Of a stretch of DNA of 64,000 nt, positions 25,883 to 33,918 are shown piece by piece. A model generated the notes under the pieces. That model was not told the origin of the DNA, ran no database searches, and saw nothing but the letters and a program-made list of their open reading frames with translations. Position 1 is the first letter of the stretch, and each line of letters begins with the position of its first letter. Source of the stretch: an uncultured Lachnospiraceae bacterium. GTDB taxonomy: Bacteria; Bacillota; Clostridia; Lachnospirales; Lachnospiraceae. The position numbers and the translations under genes were made by a program. The stretch covers positions 31,059-95,058 of the forward strand of contig CAJUIS010000007.1 in NCBI GenBank assembly GCA_910586645.1, read 5' to 3'.

Positions 25883-25939
25883 TTTTTTCATTACAAAAAG
25901 CGGATAATTGATGACAGGAAAGCTAAAGAATATACAGGT

Positions 25940-25975
25940 AAAAAGTCGATATGTTTCATATATCGGCTTTTTATT
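25940..25975 (+). terminator. Terminator of riboswitch operon
   Basis: Arms AAAAAGTCGATAT and ATATCGGCTTTTT (one G-T pair) with a 7-base loop, then T-rich. It ends the DUF4430/ECF transcript just before the response regulator gene. Confidence 0.8.
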
Positions 25976-25995
25976 TTCACCAGGAGATGCTTTTT

Positions 25996-26697
25996 ATGTT
26001 AAAAATAGCGATTTGTGACGACGATGAATGGATACGGCGGAGCCTGCGGGCCGTCATTCAAAAACAGACAGATGTGCAGGCGGATCTTTATGAATCGGGA
26101 GAGGAACTTCTTGCCAAGGAGACAGATTATGATATTCTTTTTTTGGATATTTGCCTGAAAACGCAGGATGACGCACATAGATTAAACGGAATGGAGACAG
26201 CCAGAGAGCTTCGGACGCATTCGGACGCGCTTATTATTTTTATTACGGCGGCGCCGGATTATGTATATGAAGCGTACGATGTGGAAGCGTTTCATTATTT
26301 GCTGAAACCAATCGATGAAAAAAAGCTGGAAGAAGTGATTTCACGGGCTGCGGCAAAAGTGGAAGGAAAGAAAAACGTACCGTCTCTTTTGATTAAGACA
26401 AATGGGAAATTTCTCCGTATCCCGTTAGAAGACATTTATTATGCGGAAAACGACGGAAGAAAGGTTGCGCTGCATACGAGAAAGGGTGAATTTTCTTATT
26501 ATGAAAAGATGGAGATCTTAGAGAAGAAATTGGCGAAGGGATTTTTCCGTTGCCATCGCGGATATCTTGTAAATCTGCAGGAAATTGCCGGATATGACAG
26601 AACGAGCATTACGTTAAAATGTGGGGATACGGTGTTTTTGTCAAAACAAAAATACGGCGGTTTTGTTGCGGCGTATATGGATTATCTTACGAAATAG
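25996..26697 (+). CDS. LytTR-type response regulator
   Basis: 233 residues from ATG 25996, with AGGAG nine bases upstream. Receiver domain 1-120 with the acidic pocket CDDDE near 6-10, phospho-acceptor D in DILFLDI, and K in LLKPID. LytTR DNA-binding domain from about 130 (FLRIPLEDIYYAENDGRKV, KGFFRCHRGYLVNL). Pairs with the histidine kinase that starts 11 bases downstream. Such AgrA/VirR-like regulators often control surface proteins or peptide signals; targets are not shown here. Confidence 0.9.
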   Translation: MLKIAICDDDEWIRRSLRAVIQKQTDVQADLYESGEELLAKETDYDILFLDICLKTQDDAHRLNGMETARELRTHSDALIIFITAAPDYVYEAYDVEAFHYLLKPIDEKKLEEVISRAAAKVEGKKNVPSLLIKTNGKFLRIPLEDIYYAENDGRKVALHTRKGEFSYYEKMEILEKKLAKGFFRCHRGYLVNLQEIAGYDRTSITLKCGDTVFLSKQKYGGFVAAYMDYLTK

Positions 26698-26708
26698 CGG
26701 GACAGGAC

Positions 26709-28190
26709 ATGAAAGAACAAATTTATTTTTGTATGGATATTGCAGAATATATGATGTTTGGGGCAATGCTTTCCTGGTTCCTGAAAGATATGCCGGCCGC
26801 GCGTTTTTGGAGGGACAGAAAGATTTTGTCTGTTCTTATGTGTCTGCAGTATGCGGCGGTGCGTATGGCGTTTTCTTACAGCGGCCTGCTTAAGCGGTTT
26901 CTTTACGGAGACGAAATGTTTATTGTAAACAGCAGGCAGAGCATCGTTCCGGTTCTGGCCAGCATGACAGTTACGCTGCTGGCCGGATTTCTGTTTTATG
27001 CCCGAAACAGAATGCGGCTGTTATCTTTGGTAACGGCGTTTTATGCGCTCTACGAACTGATCCGTTTTGCCCTGTATCCTCTGGCAGTCAAAAGCATTAC
27101 GCAGGTGACGGGATATTATAACCGTTTGTTCTGGGAAGAGGACGCGATCGGCGCTGAACGGTATATGCAGTTGGTGGGGCGGGCGGAAATTATCTGGAAC
27201 CTGAGTGTTTTTCTGATGGTTTTTTTTGCGCTTTTCTTTTGCATCCGAAAGTACCGGCAGTATTTTGGCGCAGGAAATCTTCATAAAGTATACGGCGAGG
27301 CTCTTTTATTTGTGCCGGCTCTTCTGGGATTTGTGTTTACCGTGATGCTGAGGAGCATTCTGTTTTACTATGATAAAGAAGTGTACAGTCTGATTGAACG
27401 TTATGTGGAATTAAATCTGATGATTCCAATCCTGGCGGTTCTTTGCATTGCTTCGATCCTTTTGAGTGTAAAAATGCTTGGAGAAATGGAAAAGGAGCAT
27501 GAAAAAAGACGGGAAGCGGAATTGTATCAAAGCCGGGCGGCGGAGCTTGAGGCGCATGTGCGGGATATGGAAAGCGTCAATATACAAATCCGGGGGATGA
27601 AGCATGATATGAAGCATTATATAGCGGATGTCAACGCGCTGCTCGCACAGGCTTTTTCGGGGGATGCGGCCGCAGAAGAAGAAGCGCGCCGTTATGTGGC
27701 GTCCATGCAGACTTCGCTGGAAAACCTGGATTTAAAGTACCAGACGAAGAATCCGGTGACGGATGTTATTCTTGGACGTTATTTCAGGCTGGCGGCACAG
27801 CGGAAAATCGAGTTTTTCACAGATTTTATTTACCCGTACCATCTTGGAATTGATGTATTTGACATCAGCGTCATTTTAAACAATGGGCTTGATAATGCGT
27901 TTGAAGCCTGTGAAACAGAGGAGGGACGCCCGTATGTTTCGCTGTCTGTAAAGCAAAAAGGAAATATGTTTCTTCTGACGATTGAGAATGCGTTTTCCGG
28001 AACGCTCACCTTTAACGACGGATTTCCCGTTTCTCAAAAACAGGGTCTTGGGCATGGGCTTGGACTGAAAAATATCAGAGGATGTGCGGAGAAGTATTTT
28101 GGAAGAGTAAAAGCCTGCCAAAAAGGAAATTCCTTTTGCCTTACGGTCATGCTTCAGGGAAGGCCCGATTTGATGACAGAAAACAGATGA
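26709..28190 (+). CDS. GHKL sensor histidine kinase (AgrC-like)
   Basis: 493 residues from ATG 26709; the open frame extends upstream to 26619 only inside the preceding gene. Six or so N-terminal membrane segments to about residue 265, a coiled coil (about 265-300), then a GHKL kinase core: GMKHDMKHYIADVNALL with the phospho-histidine, NNGLDNAFEAC (N box), and LGHGLGLKNIRG (G box). It is the cognate kinase of the LytTR regulator in the same operon. The C-terminal ATPase is complete. Signal unknown; multi-span sensors of this group often detect peptides. Confidence 0.9.
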   Translation: MKEQIYFCMDIAEYMMFGAMLSWFLKDMPAARFWRDRKILSVLMCLQYAAVRMAFSYSGLLKRFLYGDEMFIVNSRQSIVPVLASMTVTLLAGFLFYARNRMRLLSLVTAFYALYELIRFALYPLAVKSITQVTGYYNRLFWEEDAIGAERYMQLVGRAEIIWNLSVFLMVFFALFFCIRKYRQYFGAGNLHKVYGEALLFVPALLGFVFTVMLRSILFYYDKEVYSLIERYVELNLMIPILAVLCIASILLSVKMLGEMEKEHEKRREAELYQSRAAELEAHVRDMESVNIQIRGMKHDMKHYIADVNALLAQAFSGDAAAEEEARRYVASMQTSLENLDLKYQTKNPVTDVILGRYFRLAAQRKIEFFTDFIYPYHLGIDVFDISVILNNGLDNAFEACETEEGRPYVSLSVKQKGNMFLLTIENAFSGTLTFNDGFPVSQKQGLGHGLGLKNIRGCAEKYFGRVKACQKGNSFCLTVMLQGRPDLMTENR

Positions 28191-28275
28191 TTGGTTACAA
28201 AACGGTGGATTTTTTCAGTTGTGTGACGATATTTATATCAGGAAACAGATTATGCACATTCAAAGGAGGGATCGT

Positions 28276-28962
28276 ATGCGTATTACGAATCAGATCATGC
28301 AGCAAACTGCAAAAAGAACCGGAATTCCACTGCAGCAGAATTCATTGCTTGACATATTAAATAAGAGTTCTTCGTCAAACAGCCTTCTGCCTTCTGTGGG
28401 AAAAAGCAGCGGCTTGGGCAGCACAAATGCTTTTTTGGAAAAACTGAATGATAAGAGCAGCAAACAGTTGAAAGACGCAGCTCAGAGTTTAAGCGATTAT
28501 GCGTCAAATCTTGCCGAAGATAAGGAAGGTTCGCTGTTCGCAAAAGCGGAGGCGTCCAAAGATACGTCTGAACTGGTAGCGCAGATTAAGGGAATGGCGG
28601 AAGCCTATAATAAAACGTTAAAATACCTAAACGGCTCTGATTCCGCGCTGAATAAGTTTTATCAGCAGGAGCTGAATTCCTATCTGACGGATCATGCGGA
28701 TGCGCTGAAAAAAGTAGGCGTTACAAAGAAAAACGGAGGCGGAATCAGCATTGATGAAGAGGTTTTAAAAGCGGCGGATATTGAAAGCCTGAAAGCGGCG
28801 TTTGGAGGGGCTTCCGGATTCTCAGAAAAAGTCAGTTATGTCAGCGGAAGGGTTGCGGAAAACGCCAGGGTTTCGTCAGCAGGCGTGTTAGGCGGCTACG
28901 ATAGCGGCGGAAAGGACTTCTGGAATTATTTTACAAGCAATATGTATGATTTCTGGGGCTAG
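28276..28962 (+). CDS. FliD C-terminus-like helical protein, unknown function
   Basis: 228 residues from ATG 28276 (AAAGGAGGG upstream). The first residues MRITNQIMQQ echo the N-terminus of FlgL/flagellin-type proteins. Residues about 105-215 follow the FliD C-terminal pattern: AYNKTLKYL, LNKFYQQELNSYLTDHADALKKVGV, then GGISIDEEVLKAA, AAFGG and FSEKVSYVSGR. It lacks the FliD domains that form the cap head, and no flagellar gene is nearby. A small second gene follows by 9 bases and probably forms a unit. It may be a secreted filament-like or flagellum-associated protein; this is a resemblance read by eye, not a confirmed family. Confidence 0.45.
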   Translation: MRITNQIMQQTAKRTGIPLQQNSLLDILNKSSSSNSLLPSVGKSSGLGSTNAFLEKLNDKSSKQLKDAAQSLSDYASNLAEDKEGSLFAKAEASKDTSELVAQIKGMAEAYNKTLKYLNGSDSALNKFYQQELNSYLTDHADALKKVGVTKKNGGGISIDEEVLKAADIESLKAAFGGASGFSEKVSYVSGRVAENARVSSAGVLGGYDSGGKDFWNYFTSNMYDFWG

Positions 28963-28971
28963 ATAACGCTT

Positions 28972-29385
28972 ATGGTAGGAAATGTAAACGGGATCGTGGA
29001 ATCTATGTATGCGGCGGAAAACGCCCGGTCGCAGCAGGGGGCTGCCAGCGGAAAAAACGGGAATTTTTCCAATTATCTGGATGCGGCGCTTTTAAATTAC
29101 CGGACGGGGCTTTTTACGGAGGGCCTTGGCGGAAGTCTTTCCCATTCTTTCTATGCAAACGCCCTGTATGGTTCAACATGGCAGAATACTGTTTTAAAGG
29201 CGCTGAAAGAAGAATTGGAAAAGAAAGATGAATCCCGGGAAACAGAAGAAGCGGAAGGGGATAAAAAAAGCGGAACGGCCGCTTACTCAAAAAAGAAACC
29301 GGATTGGGCTAAAATCCGGGTCATACAGAGGTATCAGTCTCCGCTGCATGAGGCCAAACCGGAAAAGAATGGGATTTTCCTGTGA
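28972..29385 (+). CDS. Hypothetical protein, partner of FliD-like gene
   Basis: 137 residues, not recognised. It begins MVGNVNGIVESMYAAENARS, has a glycine/serine-rich middle (FTEGLGGSLSHSFYANALYGSTW), then a charged region rich in glutamate and lysine (about 75-105) and a basic end. No signal peptide or membrane segment. Its start lies 9 bases after the FliD-like gene stop and a strong terminator follows, so the two genes form one short transcript. It could be a chaperone or export partner of the upstream protein. Confidence 0.5.
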   Translation: MVGNVNGIVESMYAAENARSQQGAASGKNGNFSNYLDAALLNYRTGLFTEGLGGSLSHSFYANALYGSTWQNTVLKALKEELEKKDESRETEEAEGDKKSGTAAYSKKKPDWAKIRVIQRYQSPLHEAKPEKNGIFL

Positions 29386-29465
29386 TGAACGCTGTTGGGA
29401 ATCCGAAAACAAAAGAATTTAGATAAAAACATAAGAAAATAAGTGGAGACGATCGTATTGCGCAG

Positions 29466-29496
29466 AAAGCTGTCCTTGAAAAAGGGCGGCTTTTTT
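29466..29496 (+). terminator. Terminator after the hypothetical pair
   Basis: Arms AAAGCTGTCC and GGGCGGCTTT (two G-T pairs), 8-base loop, six-T run. Confidence 0.75.
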
Positions 29497-29596
29497 GCGC
29501 GATATGGCAGGAAGCCCGAAAAGCCTGATTCCGATAACTGATAACCGCTTGTTTTGCTGCGCAGACAGTGTCTTTCAGAAACAAAAATTGCCGATA

Positions 29597-29627
29597 AAAA
29601 AACATGGGCTTTAAAAAAGTCCATGTC
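29597..29627 (-). terminator. Terminator of tRNA-Pro
   Basis: On the minus strand a short stem ACATGG with CCATGT (plus flanking CT/AG pairs) is followed by a T-run, about 12 bases past the tRNA 3' end. Confidence 0.55.
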
Positions 29628-29638
29628 TTTACAAAAAG

Positions 29639-29712
<74 letters not shown>

Positions 29713-29881
29713 AATGATGAGAACCATCAAACGCCATTTCTCAAATGCGCTTAATTATAATATCATATACTTACGGATTTGTCCAGTACTTAATTTTTTT
29801 TTCTGCAGGCTTTGTAGATATTTACCCTAGTAAGTTACGAAATCAATGTCTCCAAACGGTAAAATTAAAAAATAGAAATAA

Positions 29882-29918
29882 AAAAGGAAGTTTGGGGGCG
29901 TCCCCGGAACTTCCTTTT
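29882..29918 (-). terminator. Terminator of hybrid kinase gene
   Basis: Perfect arms AAAAGGAAGTT (29882-29892) and AACTTCCTTTT (29908-29918). In the minus direction a U-rich run follows. Confidence 0.8.
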
Positions 29919-29928
29919 AGGCAGGATA

Positions 29929-32328
29929 TTATTGAAGGACTTCAGCCAGCGTCTGGAATAGTTTGTCTCTGTCAATCGGTTTTGTAATATGACCGTTCAT
30001 GCCGCTCTCAAGAGCCTTCCTTTTATCCTCTTCAAACGCATTGGCTGTCATTGCAAAAATGGGAAGATGCTGAATCCAGAGTTTTGGAATTGCCCGTATG
30101 ATTTTTGTTGCTTCGTAGCCATCCATAACCGGCATCTGGATATCCATCAGGACGACGTCAAAAGCGTTTTTCTCGGCCGCTGTTATGCGTTTGACGGCGT
30201 CCTGGCCGTTTTCAGCCGTTTCAACGAGAAAACCTGCTTCTGAAAGAATGGCGGCTGCGATTTCCTGATTTAATTCGTTGTCTTCAACAAGAAGGATTCG
30301 TTTGCCGCATAGGCTGTCGTCCGGTTTTTGGGAAACCTCTTTTTGCCTTGGCGGAGCTTCTCCGACAGATTCTAAAAGGATTGACCGAAGCTGGGAGAAA
30401 AAGAGCGGTTTCTGGCAGCATGCCGTCGCGCCTGCTTTTTTTGCTTCTTCGTCTATATCGCTGGCGTCGTAAGCGGTCAGCATATAGATAAGGACGTCCT
30501 CTCCTGCGGCGGCGCGAAGCTGGCGCACAACTTCAATGCCGCTGATATCCGGCAGTTTCCAGTCAACAATGTAGACGGAGAAAGATCTGCCCATTCCAAG
30601 CGCTGATTCTGCATGCAGCAAAGCTTCTTTTCCCGACATCGTCCATTCCGGTTCCATTCCGATTTTATCCAGCATTTTCGATACGCTGTCACATACGTTA
30701 AAATCATCGTCGATGACCATTGCGTAGAGCCCTGCAAGTTTTTCGATTCGGAAATCTCCGGGATTCTTTTCGACAAACTGCAGAGGGAGCTCTATGGTGA
30801 ATGTGGAACCCTTGCCTTTTTCGCTTTCGGCCTGGATTGTCCCGCCCATCATTTCGATGATATTTTTGGTGATTGCCATGCCAAGCCCCGTACCTTCCAC
30901 TTTGCTGACAGTTGAAGTCCTTTCCCGTTCAAATGGTTCAAAGATGTAAGGCAGGAATTTCGGGCTCATTCCGATTCCGGTGTCCTGGACAGAAATTGTA
31001 TAATTTGCATATCCGGAGGAAAACCCCGGTTTTTCTGACAGATGAATCGAGATGGTTCCGCCTGCGGGGGTGAATTTTATGGCGTTTCCGGCAAGGTTCA
31101 AAAGCGCCCGGTGGAGCCTGGCTTCGTCTGCATACACATTTTCATGGGAAAGGTTTGTCACATCAACAGAAAGCTTTAACCCTTTCAGGCGTATCTGCTC
31201 CTGTATCATGCTCATAAAATCATGCATAATGGCAGGAAGGTTTGTTTCCTGCTCTTCAATGTGAATTTTTCCGCTTTCAATCCGGCTCATATCAAGGACT
31301 TCATTAATAATGGAGAGCAGATGTTTGCTGGAAGCCGTTATTTTGGAAATACAGTCGAGAACCCGCTCTTTGTTGTCAATGTGTTCTGCGGCAATGGAAG
31401 AAAAGCCCACAATGGCGTTCATGGGAGTGCGTATGTCATGTGACATATTGTTTAAAAATGCCGATTTACTGGCATTCGCCTTGTTGGCGGCTGCATATGC
31501 CTCTTCCAGGGCGTCTCTGGCTTCCAGTTCTTTTTTACGCTCTGCGCTGATGTTTTCCACAACAAATTCTACCTGAACCGGAATGCCGGATTCGTTCCGG
31601 TTTACAACGATAAAACCGGCGCGGCACCAGCCCTGTTTGAGGCTTAAGTATTCAAGGGAAATGTTCTGGCGGGTTCCGATCCTTTCTGCCAGAGTGTCAA
31701 TATTTACAAAATCCTGGAAGGATTCCCTGCAGTGCTCGTCGATCAGATTGTCGGTAAACAGTTCAAAGGCATGAACGATATCTCCTGTTTTTCCAAGGGC
31801 CTCCGTAATATAATCAAGACCTGTAATTTCCTGGAAAACCAAAGATTCCAGATCTATATAGTAATTAAACATATAGATTTTGCTCATAGCGTCAATAATG
31901 CTTGAAAGAAGCTGTTTGCTGCTGTGGTATTCCGCCTCCCGCAGTTTCATTTCTGATATGTTCTGTACGATTCCGTATGCGCTCACAGGCTGTTTTTCTG
32001 AGTCAAAGGAGATAGTCGTAAGCGTAACGGTACACCAGTACTTTCTGTCAATGCTGCTAAAAGATGCGCTGGCCGTTGGATCGCCGGCGTCAATCCGATC
32101 ATACATTTTGTAGAAAGCCGGCTGGGTGGACGGGTGAACGAAATCGTCGGCAAAGCTCTTTGGCATATCTGTATATTCTCTTTTACAGTTATATATCCGG
32201 GCAGTCCGTTCGTTCACGGTGATCCGTTTTTCTTTTGGATAATACCAGAAGGTACAGATGTCCGTATTTTCAATAGCGGCCAAAAGACTGTTCTGTTCCT
32301 GAATGCTGTCTGGTTCCAATGTTTCCAT
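29929..32328 (-). CDS. Soluble hybrid sensor histidine kinase (PAS-PAS-HisKA-HATPase-REC-REC)
   Basis: 799 residues, no membrane segment or signal peptide, so a cytoplasmic sensor. PAS-like domains at about 10-130 and 140-265, then a coiled coil. HisKA with H297 in NMSHDIRTPMNAI; HATPase_c with NAIKFTPAGG, DTGIGM and GTGLGM. Two receiver domains: REC1 (about 540-660) with VIDDDF and D in YIVDWKLPD; REC2 (about 675-799) with LLVEDNELNQ and VLMDIQMPVMDG, the classic ArcB/RpfC-type receiver. No HPt domain is present, so phosphate must pass to a separate HPt or the receivers act as regulators. Single-gene unit with its own promoter and terminator; start at AGGAGG-distance ATG. Confidence 0.9.
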   Translation of the reverse strand: METLEPDSIQEQNSLLAAIENTDICTFWYYPKEKRITVNERTARIYNCKREYTDMPKSFADDFVHPSTQPAFYKMYDRIDAGDPTASASFSSIDRKYWCTVTLTTISFDSEKQPVSAYGIVQNISEMKLREAEYHSSKQLLSSIIDAMSKIYMFNYYIDLESLVFQEITGLDYITEALGKTGDIVHAFELFTDNLIDEHCRESFQDFVNIDTLAERIGTRQNISLEYLSLKQGWCRAGFIVVNRNESGIPVQVEFVVENISAERKKELEARDALEEAYAAANKANASKSAFLNNMSHDIRTPMNAIVGFSSIAAEHIDNKERVLDCISKITASSKHLLSIINEVLDMSRIESGKIHIEEQETNLPAIMHDFMSMIQEQIRLKGLKLSVDVTNLSHENVYADEARLHRALLNLAGNAIKFTPAGGTISIHLSEKPGFSSGYANYTISVQDTGIGMSPKFLPYIFEPFERERTSTVSKVEGTGLGMAITKNIIEMMGGTIQAESEKGKGSTFTIELPLQFVEKNPGDFRIEKLAGLYAMVIDDDFNVCDSVSKMLDKIGMEPEWTMSGKEALLHAESALGMGRSFSVYIVDWKLPDISGIEVVRQLRAAAGEDVLIYMLTAYDASDIDEEAKKAGATACCQKPLFFSQLRSILLESVGEAPPRQKEVSQKPDDSLCGKRILLVEDNELNQEIAAAILSEAGFLVETAENGQDAVKRITAAEKNAFDVVLMDIQMPVMDGYEATKIIRAIPKLWIQHLPIFAMTANAFEEDKRKALESGMNGHITKPIDRDKLFQTLAEVLQ

Positions 32329-32369
32329 GAATTACACCTCCTGTAAAACAAGTGGAATGAAGTGAATTG

Positions 32370-32398
32370 ATTATATCAAAAGAAGTGTAAAAATGCAA
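32370..32398 (-). promoter_or_regulatory. Promoter of hybrid kinase gene
   Basis: Minus strand TTGCAT (plus 32393-32398), 17-base spacer, TATAAT (plus 32370-32375), about 40 bases before the start codon. Confidence 0.65.
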
Positions 32399-32522
32399 TT
32401 GGAAGAATGGAGAGAAAGCAGCAGAAGAAGAAGAAAAATTACTAAAAATCAAAAAATATTGCATATGATTTTGTGCAGAATGCACTTATAATAAAAGGAA
32501 TGACAGAAAAAGGAGGAAAAAT

Positions 32523-33826
32523 ATGAAAAGGAGAAGAGGAAAAAAGCAGTGGGGATTTTGCTTGCCGCAGCGCTTTTCTTTGGCGGGTGGCCGAAGGCGG
32601 CAGAAGCGGCGGAAGATGCGCCAAAACAGGAAGAATTACTGGCGCATTATGAATTTTTGGAGGAGGAAGGGATTCTTCCGGAAATGGAAATGATGCAGTA
32701 ATCGGGAACGGCGTTAAGGTTTCAGGGGGCGTTGCTTCTCTGCCGGGAGAAGACGCCTGGTTTATTACTCTGCCTGAGGGAATGTTTGACGGACAGGATA
32801 ATGTAACGGTTTCTATGTGGATTTGGGACTATGATCCAAAGGAAGCGTGGCTTAGAAAAAGGCAGTTATGAGCTGACTGCCGGGTTCCATGAGTGGTGGA
32901 ATAACCGCAGCATGAAGATTTCCGTAAGCTGTGAAGGCGCGGAAAAGGTGACTTCCGATCCGGTTGTGGTAAGCGGCGTCGGGGATAACGTAAGCGGCAG
33001 CATAAGTTTCGACATGAAGCAGGACGGATACGCCGTGCTTGAGATTGAAAATGCAGACGGGGGCGAAGCGCCTGTCATCAGTTGGTTTGGCGTTGTAATG
33101 GCGGATAAGGAAGCCCTGGAAAAAGAACTTGTAAAGTACGCAGGTTTGAAAGAGGAAAATTATACAAAGGAAAGCTGGGAAATATTTGCAGATGCGAAAA
33201 GAGCGGCGGAAGAGCTTCTTTTCAGGGAAACGGTTTCTGTAAAAGAAATCAGCGGCGCGCTCCGGACGCTTTCTGGCGCTTATCAGGGCCTTGTGGAAAA
33301 TGAAGAACGAAAAGCGGCGCAAAAAAGCGGGACAGAAGTAAAGATTACAGTCAATCCGGTTGCCAATGTGGATTTCTATACGGTATACCGGAAAATTTCA
33401 GGAAAAGCAACTGTCATCGGAACGACAAAAACAGGAATTTTAAAGGATAAGAAACCAGTCAGCGGCAAACGGGCATTTTATTATGCGTCTGCTTCATCGA
33501 AAAATACGGAAAATTATGCGGACAGTAAAACGGGAGGTCAAAAGAGCATTACGCTTGCGGCGGACACAAAAAAAGTAACGGTGAAGAGTTTGAAAAAAGC
33601 GGTAAAGGTTACGTTTCAGAAAGTAAAAAAGCAAAGGGATACCTGATTTACCGCTCTGCAAAAAAGGGCCCCCTATGTGAAGCTGACGAAAAAGCCGGTG
33701 AAGAAGCTTGCATATGTGGATAAAAAAGTCAAAGCCAAAAAAACATACTATTATAAAGTCGTTACTTACGGCAGCGGCAAAACCTACAGTGCAGGAAAAA
33801 CGTCGAAAAAGATAAAAGTAAAATAG
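32523..33826 (+). pseudogene. Decayed surface glycosidase-type gene (LamG ... fn3-like), several frameshifts
   Basis: AAAGGAGGAAAAATATG at 32510-32525 starts a gene whose frame breaks at once: the +1 frame shows a signal peptide (AVGILLAAALFFGG) and LLAHYEFLEEEG. Another frame carries SGNGNDAVIGNGVKVSGG and LPEGMFDGQDNVTVSMWIW, the LamG motif of secreted glycosidases. After a further shift or deletion 32831-33646 encodes a galactose-binding-like segment (YELTAGFHEWWNN), a FIVAR-like helical pair and a Y-R-K-rich fn3-like repeat. At least two more shifts follow before the end (TYYYKVVTYGSGKTY, stop at 33826). No catalytic domain remains, so a large internal deletion is likely. The parent was probably a secreted glycosidase. 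Confidence 0.75.
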
Positions 33827-33874
33827 AAAGTGTCGGTAAACAGATAAAACGATGTGGAAAAGTCAGAATCACTG

Positions 33875-33883
33875 TGTTATACT
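33875..33883 (+). promoter_or_regulatory. Extended -10 promoter of GH95 gene
   Basis: TGT followed by TATACT at 33878-33883, an extended -10; the -35 (TGGAAA region) is poor. It is 36 bases upstream of the start codon. Confidence 0.4.
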
Positions 33884-33918
33884 GAAATATATTGATAAAG
33901 GAGGAAGGGGATCTATTA

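Noticed and set aside
29745..29987. 80-residue open frame between tRNA-Pro and the hybrid kinase
   Set aside because: It crosses the kinase terminator and overlaps the kinase gene end, with no ribosome site.
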